DNA of 64,000 nucleotides. Source: Volvox africanus (Eukaryota; Chlorophyta; Chlorophyceae; Chlamydomonadales; Volvocaceae). Of this stretch, positions 36,608 through 48,600 are shown piece after piece. The stretch lies in contig BSDZ01000011.1 of the NCBI GenBank assembly GCA_030268105.1, positions 4,551,001 through 4,615,000 of the forward strand, in the 5' to 3' direction. The translations under genes were made by a program, and so were the position numbers. The notes under the pieces were generated by a model. That model made no database searches, had not been told where the DNA came from, and worked only from the letters and a program-made list of their open reading frames with translations. Each line of letters starts with the position of its first letter. The first letter of the stretch is position 1.

Positions 36608-38664
36608 ACGTGGCGCCAGATTTTCAACGAGGCCAGAGTCTCCATGATCAGGCTTAACACGTGCACAAAAAATAGGATTGCAGATCAAAAATACCTAAAG
36701 GAAGACAAAGAAGAAGGAAGGATAGCGCAATAAGCAAGCCTCAGCGACCAAGCGTTCCCATCCTTGCCTGCAGATGTGCCTGCTGCCGCAGCCGAGACGG
36801 CAGTCGTCACCTCTGCAATCGCGCTTGTAGTGAGCATCTTCTTTGAAGACCTTGAATGAAGCAAGATGTGCGCTTGGTGAACGTTGCTATGCAGTCCTGT
36901 GGTCCAGCAATGTTCAACGCTGATTATAAAGGGAGATGGGATCAGATGGCCCACAATCACGCTAAAGAAGGTAGCGATAGAACACAAGGGCAAATCCGGA
37001 ATGCTAACACGTCCAGTTCTGTCGCCCGAACAAACGAGAACCTTGTACTGCCCACTGGGCCCTGGTCCTGCCCTAATTGACTTAACAACATACCGTGGGA
37101 AGGTGCGTGATAGCCCCGCCTTTGCAATTTGGAGCGATCCTGGATAAGAAATTCACCGAGAAGTGAGATTGGAGTAGCGCGATACCTTGGCGCGGCGATA
37201 CGAAATAAGGTCGTTGCCATATGGTTGCGACGGTTTAAGTAGAATATCGAGGACGACGATACATAATGGCAGAACTTAGCATTTCGTTGTATATTTATAC
37301 GATTTGAAGCCTAGACAATAATACGACAAGTCACCAATAGACGCCCAAGCCGTCGCTCATCCTTACCAAGGCGTTGCACACCCATTTGTCATCCGTACGC
37401 CATAGTTCGGAACGTTTCCGGCTTAGATACGAGCTGTTATAATTACATGCTGTTCCCAATGTGATAAAACATATTTTATCAAAGCGTGCTTAGACAGCCT
37501 GTCTGACCACATGGAAGGTCTACCACAACGGTTAGACTGCGATTATGTACGTCAGCTTGCCTTTCGCTGCTGTCATATTATAAGTCATTATTTGATTGGT
37601 ACGGGTATCAGTTGAGCTGGTTTATTGATACACGGGAATTATGAAATGCGTACGTGAAGCAGCGTAATAGGATGTGGAGAAGCATGCAATGTAGCATGCA
37701 AGTGGAAATGTATTTTAGAAACATGTCATATCTTGCCTCAAGAAACTTGCCATAACTCTCCATCTCCGAATGGGGACACTCTGTATCTTTATGAGACATG
37801 TCTGGAGCTTCCTTTGAAACCTCAAATGATATTCAAATTATTAGTAGAATGTAATCACACAGTTTGGAAAGGAAATGTTGTTGCATGTTACCATGGCTGT
37901 CGTTGGGATGGCCGCTTGCCCGACCTGCTCCAACACCTGCGGAATGAACCCACACCTGCGTGGTAAGTCTTCTGTCCCGCGTCTACCTCCAGGATCCCAT
38001 TCGTAGCATCCACTCGGTGCCTCCATTTTTGCTATGAGTGCCTCCCGTTTCCACTACTTATGACTCGGGTTCGTGGCGTGAGCGGTTGCCTTACTTTTGG
38101 AGCACATCCTCTTAGGCCTCCCGCATCATGCCATATTAATAAGCCATCGTACGACCAGGTAAGGAGCTTATGGCGGCTAATCGTTGTTTCAGGCATTTCT
38201 CTTCCTTTCGTATACTTAGCCGCACTCTCTATCACAAACATCTTTGGGGCGGGAAAGGTGGGACGTTCTAGTCCCCTGTTTAGGAAGGTATCGACCTCGT
38301 AGACCACACAAATCCTCCTTGATGCACGGTAGCATATATGCGCTGGACAATACTACGTTACATGAAACCGACGGCCAACCCTTGCGCCGAGTTGGGGGTC
38401 TGAGATGCTAGTAGTTGTTACGAGGACGGCGAAATACTACCGTAGGCTCTGTTGTAATACGAATACAGTCGTGAGCTCTCGCGCTTATGAACAATAGTCG
38501 GGATTGAACTTAAACTTTACGCAGACCGATTTTCTACCTACAGCACACATGCATTCATGTTCACTTGTCGGCTTCGCAAATTATGATTAGTAAGCAGGAA
38601 GCCAGCAGGTACACTGTGCTCAGCAAATTTGGCAAATTTGGCGGCAATCAGCTGATGCAATATT
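36608..38664. other. Intergenic region between YeeE-type and ankyrin genes
   Basis: About 2 kb of divergent upstream DNA. A possible 5' exon of the transporter gene (ORF 36685-36993, minus) lies here but cannot be joined in phase. Otherwise nothing recognisable. Confidence 0.5.
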
Positions 38665-40894
38665 ATGCAACAAACGTTCGAACCTCTTTCATATGATGCC
38701 TCATCCGTTTGGGAGCCGAACATCGTGCAGCACATTTCCAGCTTCCTGCCGGAGAACATAATCGCAGGGACACTTCGACTTGTCAATTCAAAAACTGCAA
38801 AGCAGTTCTCCGGCATTAGGACCATCTCATTATCGTTTCCCGTGCCGACCAAAACATTCAAGGATGGTTGGGGCAAACCGGAATGCTACAGCACGTATAC
38901 GCGTAAGCAGCGTTTACAAATACTTTCTCTTACTGCTAAAAGTGGCGTCATCGCCAACCTGGAGGTTGCCCTGGATAACGCCGGTCTGGTTGTCACATCG
39001 GAGTTGCTGAAAGCTGCAGCAGCCGCTGGCCATCTGGATGTCTGCATTCTTCTGCGGAAGCGGGGATCTGCATGGGGCGAGGCTCTAGTTGCAGCAGCAC
39101 GGGGCGGTCATCGCCACATTTGCGAGTGGATGCTGGCGAGCGGATGTCCCTTCAAAGCACCATCCATCTACGAAGCGGCACGGGGCAGCCACCTCAATCT
39201 GGCGCGCTGGCTCCTGCACCACGCGATTCGCCGACGCCAGTCCGTGCGCCGCGGCGAGCTCCTTGCGGCGGCGGCAGAGGGCTTAACCCTGCCGCATCTG
39301 CGGGAGTTGCACCAACGCATACTATCGAGCTGGGAGGACTGGGCTTTTGGACTGCGTCGGGAGTTGGTCGAGCAGGAAAAGGAGAAAGAGTTGGCCGCCG
39401 CGGCCTGCAGCCTTACTCCCGACTGGCAGGCAAAGGTGGAGTGGCTGGAACAGCTAGGCTACGTCCCTAGCGTTTGCGTGGGTACGGAGATAGCCACCCG
39501 GCAGCATCCGGAGATGGCGCAGCGCCTCATGTGGCTTCACAGGCGCGGCTACCCGCTGGGTCATGATACCGTGTTATCGGCAGCACGGCAGGGTGACCTA
39601 ACCGCTCTGCATTTCCTCGTGGGAGAAGTGGGTTTTCCCGTCCATCACCTCCAAGGCATCGCGGCCTACTTTGGGCAGCTGGATGTCGTTCAGTGTTTGC
39701 ACTCCAGGGGCGGTGTGCAAACAGATCCAAAGATCCTGGTTTCGGAGGCTGCCTCACGAGGGCACCTCTCCGTGCTGATCTGGGTCATGGAGACCGCGCA
39801 GGGAGTGACAGTGGAGCTCGTGCCGGAGCTGCTGAACCTGGCGGCATGGAGTGGAAATAAGGCCCTTATGATTTGGTTACGTCAACGGGGCTGGGGCTTC
39901 ACAAGGGACGCTGTCAAGCGGGTGGTTTTGTCAGGTTGTGTGGCAGCGCTGGAATGGCTGGTGAAGGAGCAGGGCTGCCCCCTCCCGGTGGGTCAGGGTG
40001 CGGGTTCGGAAGCCGCCCACTGTTGCAGGGGCCAGAGGGCAGGGAGGCACAGCGGGTGTTCTCGCCAGGAGGGTGCGAAATGGGTTAGGATGTGCTTGTT
40101 GGAGTAAAGAGAGACCATGGTGGGTCTAGCGCCAGTCTATGGCGTGCCAAGCCAGAGGGAATGAAGTGACCGCCCAGTGCTCAGAACAGGTCAGGTAAAG
40201 GAGCACAAGAAATACTACAAAATTTGCTTTCCCAGCATAAACACATGTTTATATATCAATTGTGAAATGTCAAAAGTCCTTAAACTTTTACGTTCTATGT
40301 GCTGTTATTATCCCCAAAAACAGATAGTAAGGCTACATTTCCGGAAAAAGTCACGATCGCTGCTGCTGGTGCTTATTAATCCCCCACTGCTGACTGGAAA
40401 AAGACGTTGTGTGCAGATGTCTTGTGCAGTCTTTGTCATGTCGTTTAAAAAAGGCTGAGTTTGGAATCGGAAGTTTGGAACAGACGCATGTATCTAAAGT
40501 TACGAAAGTCGTACACGCTCACCAACACCTGCACTCGCGTCCTCTATCGCAGGATGATGGGGAGCCTTACGTGTGCGCCGCAGATTCCGGGGACCTCGCC
40601 ATGACCCGCTGCCTGGCTCGCCTGGGTTGTCCCTGGGGTGCTGATCTGGTGGCGCGATGCTTCTGCCGATCGACCCGCCCCCGGGTCTGCATACTCAAGC
40701 TATTCGTAGAGCTGGGCTGTCCCTTGGACTTGGACGCAGCGGAGAGGGCGGCCAACCGCATCCGGGCGAGCCCTGCGTATTACAAGACGGAAGTGCTGGA
40801 CTGGCTGATGCGTGAGAAGGAGCTCCAAGGCGGGTCGACGAGGCGCGGGCTGCCGCTGGAGCCGCAGCTGCGTGAGTGGTGCGTGGTGCAGTGA
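38665..40894 (+). CDS. F-box-like / ankyrin-repeat protein
   Basis: Two exons (38665-39987, 40553-40894) give 554 residues. The N-terminus has an F-box-like motif: Trp, then IVQHISSFLPENIIAGTLRL and VNSKTAKQF (residues about 17-50). This is the arrangement seen in a very large green-algal ankyrin family. After it come ankyrin-like units of about 30 residues, recognisable as AAAAAGHLDVCILLRKRG, AAARGGHRHICEWMLASGCPF, AARQGDLTALHFLVGE, AAYFGQLDVVQCLHSRG and, across the intron, CAADSGDLAMTRCLARLGCPW. The repeats mediate protein contacts; the F-box suggests a substrate adaptor of an SCF ubiquitin ligase, which is inferred. Reading past the donor at 39987 gives a Gly/Arg-rich tail with no repeat, supporting the intron. 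The true target is unknown. Confidence 0.85.
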
Positions 40895-41048
40895 TGCAAC
40901 CCATAGCGTTTGGAGCACGTACGGAGACCCCCAAACCGATAGGTCTCCACGATGAGGCGGCCGTAGTGGTGCCGGTGGTGGTGGTGATGGTGGTTGGCTT
41001 GGCGGCGTGGTGCTCTATGTGCTAGAGGGGGGCTGGGATATATATACA

Positions 41049-41049
41049 T

Positions 41050-41088
<39 letters not shown>

Positions 41089-41102
41089 CACACACACACG
41101 CA
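41049..41102. repeat. (GA)n/(CA)n microsatellite
   Basis: A GA run with one AA interruption, followed directly by CA units. Confidence 0.95.
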
Positions 41103-41113
41103 CAGCCCACAGC

Positions 41114-41133
41114 CCCGGTATATATATACCGGG
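41114..41133. repeat. 20-bp perfect palindrome CCCGGTATATATATACCGGG
   Basis: Self-complementary over 20 bp with no spacer, close to a microsatellite. Possible cruciform or chance AT-core palindrome. Confidence 0.95.
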
Positions 41134-41791
41134 ATACCAGTGGGCAGGGGCGCGGACCCCAGGTGGGAAGCCAAGAGGAGGGGGAGGGGGGAAGCGGCAC
41201 TGCACAAGTTGAAGGAACGCTTCCAACGCTTTGTGGGAAAGCTCCGTAAAGTAATTCCCAACCCCCCGTTTTTAGCTCCCGATGTAGGACCCATGGGTCA
41301 TGACAGAATGTTGCGATGATCGCTTTTCATCAATGATGGGGGTGGATGCTTAGGACCGGGTTGCAAGTCGCAGCACCCCTGGACGCATTCCCCGCCTTGA
41401 CGCAACCACCCGATCATGGCATTCACGTGCGCTTACGCAAATCTCTCGATATTGTCACAAATGACGGTTGAAGCGTCTGGGGGGAGGGCTTCCTGAGACG
41501 TTCTCGGCGGCAGGTTTTGTCGTTTTTGTTGACGACGCGCTAACGCCGCGGGGCTCAGTATGGGGTCTGCACCTGCCCAACGTAATCTCGGGCGCCGGGA
41601 CCCTCTTCAAAGGAGACTCCAGGAAAATAGTTCTCATGGGGGACACGAGGAGCGCCCTAGGGGGTTAGTCACAAGCTCTCGTATGCAAGCCCACTCACAT
41701 TGCATCTAGTTACCTGAGGATAAGAACGCAAAGATGGCGACAGGACCTGTCCGGCCCAATAGCTCGCTTGAGCAGATGCGCCATTAGCTGC

Positions 41792-41792
41792 C

Positions 41793-41830
<38 letters not shown>

Positions 41831-41845
41831 GACACACAGACACAC
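41792..41845. repeat. (CT)n(CA)n compound microsatellite
   Basis: CT units followed by CA units with two CAGA interruptions. Confidence 0.95.
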
Positions 41846-42091
41846 TCGCTCTTCCACACACCATAGCATCGTTACATGTCTGAGGACCCGGTTACGCGGA
41901 GGGCTCAGCATGCGCAGCAGCATATGAGCACGATTGCACAGCACGTTTGTAGGTAGGTGGGCGGGTGGGCAGTGATACCCATATAATAGAAAGACAGCAC
42001 GACATCATCCATGAATATAAAGGAACAAAAAATATGAACTGTCGCTTCCGACTTATTCTAATTGATTGTGATTGTTGCAAGTAGGCTTCAT

Positions 42092-42136
42092 GAGCTCGTA
42101 GGGCCCATACGAGCCAGGAGGCTCAAAGGACCGCGA
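42092..42136 (+). repeat. Dispersed repeat copy B (pairs with 26412-26455)
   Basis: Matches the minus strand of 26412-26455, with identical core CGAGCCAGGAGGCTCAAAG. In this copy the frame reads ELVGPIRARRLKGPRK. Confidence 0.6.
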
Positions 42137-42350
42137 AAACTCGAGAACATAAAGAGTGAGAAAAGAGTCGACCTGACTGCATGGTGCAGGCTTGTCGCCC
42201 CGTGCCGTACTGCTCACGACCCAGCTGACGTCCGCCGAAAGGAAAAGTGATCCGCCGAGCCACCACAACCACGCCCCTTTTCACAACAGCTAGTCTTGCG
42301 TATAGCTGCTGTCACCAAGGCTGCTGCCTCTGCTGCTACTGATACCTGTG

Positions 42351-45342
42351 TTATTGCAGCTGCTGCAGGTCTCGCAGCCGCCGGACCGCTGACATGTGCC
42401 GCCGAACGACAACGGTCATGGCCCTCGCGGCATCATTGTACGATGCATAACTCCGACCGTGCATGTGTAGCGACACAGCATGCCGTACGAGCCATCCGCA
42501 GATGGCCTTGTCGTCATTGATGTCTTCCAAGTCGCCGTCTCGGCGTTTCAATCTGACCCCCTGACCTCCCCCCGCTGCCCCTCGCCGGCTCGCCACCTCT
42601 ACGGCGACAGCCACGCGCTCCTGGACCTTGCGTAATCCCCTTCCAAACCGTACGACATGCTGTGTATCATCGGACGGGTTGCGTGACCTGCCCTCGCTTG
42701 CCCCACCTGCAAATGCGAAATCAAATACGCGATCCTCGTGCTGCTCGTGTTGTCGGATTGCAACCGTCTCGTCGTCATCCCCGGGGTCTCCATTCCCCAC
42801 GTCCGCCTCCATCTTCGCCGCGTATCGTCCCGGTACGCCATCTCCGCCCACCATTTCCCCCCCGTACTGCACATCAGACCAACCAGTGCCGCCAGCATCG
42901 CTGAGTCCATTACCTCCTGCGTCTTCATCTGCTACTGCCAGCAACAGCCGCCGCCGTTCCCCACCTGGTGCTGTCCCGACGCTGCCACCTTTCTCTCCTT
43001 TTCCCCTTCGTCCCTCTCCCCCCCCCTCCTCCTCTACCTCGGGACCTGCCCTCAGCGCCAGAGCCGCCGCCGCCGCCGTGGCAGCCACCCGTGCGTCACG
43101 CCCGCAGACCACACGCCCGTCCAACAGGCCCAAGGGGTCGTGAAGCACCCTCTGATACACAGGGTTATCGAACAAAATGAACCGTGGGTCGGCCCAATTG
43201 GCTCCCCACAGCGCTGCACTACCCGGATGGGTGAACATATATCCGCCGCCGCTACTGCCGGTTCCTGCACCGGTGCTGGGCCCCCCTGCAAGTCCCTCCG
43301 CTGCCACTTCGCCGCCGCCGCCGCCGCTATTGTTAAACTCGTGGCCGCCACCTCCAGCCATACTGCCATTTAAACCCATCGCGGGATTCATCAAACACAT
43401 TGCAAGGTTCATGTCGCACGAGTGGACCTGTGTCGCCCGGGCACAAGCCTCCACCAGGCCCCCTGCCGTGGCCCGCATAAGCCCCAGCGATAACACCACG
43501 CCCGCGCCGCCGTGCGCCCAGCTGTGGCGGCACCAGCTGCGATTGCCGCGGAATCCGATTTTGAACACCAGGGTACGACTGCAGAGCTCTTGTCCGCGGC
43601 CCCGGCCGCGGCAGACGCGGGCGCGGTGCAGGCAGCCCCCGGCGGGTCGGCACGGGCAGCCTGGTGGCGGGATCGGTGGCGGAAGGAGATCCGTAGGTCC
43701 CGATGCCGCCGACGCGGCGGCGGCGGCGGTGGCGGCGCTGAGAGCCATAGCTGCGGGTTCGAAGCCTGGTGCGGTGCTGTAATAAGCGATATCTAGGACT
43801 GCCGTCATATTGATTGGTTCTTGGCCCCTCCGGCCCCACACGGGGTATTGTAAATGCTGCATGGAGGTGGAGGTGGAGGTGGTTTGATTGCGGATGTCGC
43901 CGCTCCCAGTTTCGGCGGCGGCACGCCGCTGGGGTGTTGACGATGACCCACGCTGCTGCCGCTCCGGTCCAGCAACGTCGGTGTTGGCGCCGCTACCGCG
44001 GCTAATCCGAATTTTCATCTTGCCGACCCCCCAGGCGTCCACCTCTCGCGGATCCCAGGTCGCAACCTCTTGTCGCGTCAGTACAGCAGAGCTGTACGGC
44101 AGGAGATCCTCCCGGTGGTGGGCGCGGAGCAGGTCAGGCCAGTGACAAGGCGAGCAAACTGCGGCGAGCGGTGACGGTAAGAAGAATCCGCGGGCGTTGT
44201 GGTCGCCAAAATGGTCGGAAATGGCGTACGGCATGTTGTGATCGTAGCCGTAGAGCAGACGCTTGACACCTATTTAGGCAACAGGGTAGAAGGTAGTAAG
44301 GCGGGATAGGCAACACCTTGAGGTCGCTGTACATGTTCTTGTCCGTTCCTTTCCGTACAGGATATCGAATGGAACGATGTTCCCAATCAGCAGGTGTGTG
44401 AGCAACCGACTTCCTCCTACTTCTCCCTCCTCTCCCTCTTCAATTCCCCTTCCTCCCTCCTCCTGGTTCGGAACGCACCAAGCATGAACCACAGGGTGTC
44501 GTCATCTCCTAGCAGTATCCACTTATATGTGGGGCCGTAGTGGTGGTGGGCCATGAAAGGCGCCGCCTGCCACCTGGTATCGCCGGGCTTACTCCGCTCC
44601 GGGCCCGTGATGTTCCTGCGAAGTAGCGGGCGGGTAAGAAACGTGTGCATAAATGTGTATGTGCGTGTCTATGTATGTGTATGTTTTATATTTAGTCCTT
44701 GGTTAGCAAGGACTAAACCACGAGCCTTGAGAAGCCGAAAGTGTGAAAGCATGGACATGTCTGTGTATGTTGATAAGAACGAACCTGTGAGCACCACAAG
44801 TGTTTGTGTATATAAGAGTTTGCAAAAATCACGATATGGAGCTGAGGTATGGAAAGGTTTGTTCCGGGAGCGAGTTTTTATTGTGCACTAGAGACATTTG
44901 CTGACCCGAGCCTCACGAAGCTGGGACGAGTGGCACAGCACACCTGTTTGGAAAGTACGCGTACGTCTCATTGTACTTGTAACCAGTCTGGTTGAGCTCC
45001 TCGGCTAGGGTTAAATTGTCCACCGCGATGAAAGTGCGAAGGCCGGCTCTGCGTAAACCGTAGCAAAGTCGCTGGATCGAAAACTAAGAAACTCAAGAGC
45101 TCACGTCCCGTCTTGGATGTGAATTCTAGCTACCTGAGAGGCCTCGATGCAAGTGCCAACTGCAATCTCGCCTGCTCGGTGTTAATAACAACGATAAAGT
45201 CCTCGGCCTTAAATGTAGGCCCAGTTGCTGCGGACTTTTTATAAAACTCTCGTCCCTTTGCGGCTGTTCTGTTACATGAAAAGGCTAAGAGTATGAGCAG
45301 CGCAATTGCCAGGGGTCTAACAAGAAGACCCCGCGCTTGCAT
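42351..45342 (-). CDS. GT31/DUF604 Fringe-like glycosyltransferase, type II membrane protein
   Basis: Four exons (45342-45134, 45048-44944, 44615-44479, 44269-42351) give 789 residues. Fringe-type GT31 enzymes add GlcNAc or galactose in the Golgi. The N-terminus is a signal anchor (PLAIALLILLAFSC). The catalytic region has AEDFIVVINT, then the joined LASRPLRAGLRTFIAVDN. The DXD-type metal site is YKWILLGDDDTLWF (Asp about 142-144), directly followed across an intron by GVKRLLYGYDHNMPYAISDHFG. HGGAGVVLSLGLM and, further on, TQVHSCDMN and RFILFDNPVYQR fit the DUF604 C-terminal part. Long Gly/Ala/Glu-rich insertions split the domain, for example about residues 165-275. The exon 2 acceptor sits inside an apparent ORF; the chosen site restores the family sequence. 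The last 250 residues after the domain are unfamiliar. Donor sugar unknown. Confidence 0.85.
44691..44717. repeat. Perfect 11-bp inverted repeat, 5-nt loop
   Basis: TTTAGTCCTTG, loop GTTAG, then its exact reverse complement, in intron 2 of the GT31-type gene. Confidence 0.9.
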
Positions 45343-45674
45343 AAGTCAGCGCACTTTAGAGCATTCTTCTATTACAAATATGATGCGATCTCCAGTTCCC
45401 GCATGTGCCTTTGTATTGTTGGGAGTCCAGTCACGGCAAACGAAGCGTACGAGCGACGGTTACATGTACATTCACGGTGATGCAAAATTGCAAACTTGTA
45501 AACGTGCGATCAGGCTGTACGTATTTTTTATCAAATCACAAGACACACATCATATCGCGGAGCACTTCGTTTACCTAAGCTGCCTCTGCAGTAATCCGAA
45601 GTTCCGCGATACCATTTAACCTGGTAGTACATTGTTTCCATCCAGCCGCTAGGCTCGCAGCGCAGCAGTATATC
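45343..45674. promoter_or_regulatory. Probable bidirectional promoter, GT31-type / TXNDC9-like
   Basis: 332 bp between divergent start codons. No clear TATA box seen. Confidence 0.45.
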
Positions 45675-48600
45675 ATGGAAGATTCTGCGGGAGGATGCTG
45701 CACATCAAAAGAAGAGAAAGACGCAGCGGACGCGGCTCGCTTTGGGCTGCCTGACCCCAGGGAGCTTCATGATGACCCGGTGCTGGCGGGTTGTTGCGAG
45801 GAGGATCTTCAAAACATGCGCCGGGCCGAGGCCCTCCGTACGACACTCCTAGCTGTGGACCGCAGTACGGTGCGGCTGAAGCTTCATCAAGAAGCCCTGC
45901 ACATCCCGCAGCAGCAGCAGCAATTGGATCCGGAGATGGACGAGCTCGACGAGCTCGACATGGATGACGATGACGGTGCGGCCGAATCCCAAATGGAACC
46001 CACCAGGGCCTGGGCATTGAAAACAGCGGGAAAGGACAACGCGAACCCGAATGGAGGAGCAAGTGTCTGTGGGCATTTGTGATTAGTCAAAGAACCGGTC
46101 CCGCCAGGGGAGACAGCTTAGGGGTGGTACAACCGGACTTCTGCCTCGTTCTCTGTGGCCATTGGGCCTTACGCGCCATGTCCAGTTCAGGACTATTCTT
46201 CCTACGTGGGAGAAATACGCTGCGGCAACGACCACGCAGTTGCAACGATTCGGTGCTTACAAAGCTTCCTTACGCCCTAACGCCCTCAACCCCTAACGCC
46301 CTAACGCCCTAATCCCCACAACGACCACGGCAACGACCACGCAGCGGTGCTGTTGGACCTTCGTCTGCGAAGGCTTGTCGAGCTGCAGCGGCGGGCGGCG
46401 GAACGGCAGCAGCAATCAAGTTGCGGGTACGGCCGGGTCAATAGCCTGGCACCCGGGGCCTTATTGGTGAGTGTTGCGGAGAGGGCAACGGGGGGAGGGC
46501 GGGATGACTGACGGGCGCCAGGGAGGGGACATACCACCTGGGCTTACTAATGCGGGTGCGGGTGAGCGAGGCAAGCATTTTTACGTCTCCTATAAACCAC
46601 ACACACATATATATATATGAAGTTTTTTGGTGGTCTAAGGTTGCTACTGTCCACCATATCTAACCACGTTTCCAGGCGCAAGGGGGACCCTTACATGGGC
46701 CTTAGGGTTTTGGGTTGGTTAGGGTTTTAGCTTTTGGTGCATTTGATGCTGAATTGATGATGTCTCTTGGTGGTTGTTTTTCCACCGAACTAACTTGTCG
46801 GCTAAACGAAGTAACCTCCAACCCCCCGGCAGGAGCGGTTGGAACGGTTGGAGACGCCGGGTGCAGCGGCGGTGACTCATCTTGCAGTAGCAGGATGTGA
46901 GGTAAATGATAAGGGTTTTCGCTGTTGCACATTGGTTGAGTTTAAAATCGAGTGCATGACTCCAGGGATCGCTTACAATCTGGTTGGGAAATCCACATCA
47001 AGTAAAGATATGACTCGTGTGTTCAACTTGGCCGTCATAAGATCACCACGACACTGTACGGCAGGCGGCAGAACGGACCCCTGTTTCCCGGGAGCACATG
47101 CGCGGCCGCCGGCCCTTTAAGTTTTAACGTTAATAAGTTGCAGCTAACTAACAACCACCAACAGCACTCTCCACTCCGCACTTCCCCAGATGGATTGCTG
47201 TTGATGATTTACAGTTGGTAGTTTGCCGCTGGTATTTTGCCCGGTTGGAATTAAGATTACTCGTTTCTCGTCCCCAGGCGGGTGCTCTGCTAGACGAGCA
47301 CCTTACGTGCCTGGCACACAGATACCCGGGGACTTACTTCGCGCGAGTGGCGGTGAAGAGGGGGGAGCCACTGGCTGCCCGGCTGAAAGTGGAGTCCCTG
47401 CCAGGTGGTGTTGTGAAGGGTACGGAAAAGGGCGAGAGCAAGTACGACATAGCATGCACTTCTGAATGATATAACTGCACCTCTAAACTCTCTCTCTATA
47501 TATATATATGTGTGTGTGTGTGTAATGTTTACTCGTATAAGCACAAAAAACGTCAAGAATGGAAAGGTTGAAGGGTCTGCCTGCCGACCTATGGGTCTAA
47601 GAAAACCCCAGCCACGCATACATATGAATATGAATGGTGGGTTTTGCACGGGCATATGCATAAAACCCGAACCCACATCTGAGGCATGGAGTAGTTATTG
47701 ATTACTAAACAAATATTCATATAATATACACGTAAATACATGTACTGCATATGATTAATCTATATATTCATATATGAGATAAACATATGCAACATTTAAC
47801 GTCTCGACATATGGTACTTTCCTTCTCATTAAAGGAAATGGCAAACACTCAACGGTAACAATCCCAACATTCGCTCCCTCTCCTGCAGCGTTGGTGTGCT
47901 TTCGCGCTGGTGCCCTGGTGGGACGAGCGCCCGTCTCCCAGTTTGGACCGTCGGGGTGTCTGGTGGAGGAGGAGGTGAGGAAGGAGGGAGAACCAGGGCG
48001 AAGAAGCACGGCAGGGCGGCAGGGAAGACGTTAACGATTATATATATATATATAACGATTATATATATATAACGATTATACATATATATATGTACACTGT
48101 GGGCGACTCGCCCTTCATAGGCGAGCACCGGGGGTCCTGACCGGACCGATATATATATGTGTGTAGGATAGGGGGGTACATCACCCGTGGCCACTAATCT
48201 GGCAGTCCCTACCTTCCCCGGTGTTTCGGGGCACCCTCATCCAGTCTCCCATGCCGACTTCTCCGAAATCAGTGGTTTTCCCAGGTTCAGCACCCACCAC
48301 CAGCATCCAGCGGAATCTGCCGAATCAACTAAGGCGTCAACTCCGCTACTGGTCAGCTTGCAGGTCACTTTAATTGGGGTCGTCACCGTCCATCGACATG
48401 GGGGCACCCTGCCCTTAACATTAGGGTCTTTGCCCCGCTCTCATTCGGGGTAGAACCTGGAACTCCAGGGGCATATTAGTCGTGCCATAACAGTCGTGCC
48501 TGAACATATATATATCGTCCGTGCTGTGCTTCTTCGCCCTGGTTATATATTATACGTCTATATGATTTTGGCTGTTCCTGGAAATGCACATTCCTCTAAA

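Larger units (their letters stand above)
40895..42350. other. Intergenic region, repeat-rich
   Basis: Between the 3' ends of the ankyrin and GT31 genes. It contains (GA)n, (CT)n/(CA)n, a 20-bp palindrome and one copy of a dispersed repeat. No supported gene. Confidence 0.6.

Noticed and set aside
36685..36993. Upstream exon of the YeeE-type gene encoding MLTTSAIAEV
   Set aside because: Its donor leaves two bases while the next acceptor needs one; the inner ATG at 36607 matches where bacterial proteins start.
42628..43782. Long plus-strand ORFs opposite the GT31-type gene
   Set aside because: They are antisense shadows of the GC-rich, Gly/Ala/Glu-rich coding exon; their Pro/Ser/Ala composition mirrors the real frame.
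47975..48028. Read-through end of the TXNDC9-like gene at 48028
   Set aside because: A GTGAGG donor at 47975 and two in-phase downstream exons give the expected family ending (VTSYLRRLRVL); the read-through tail is basic and unlike the family.
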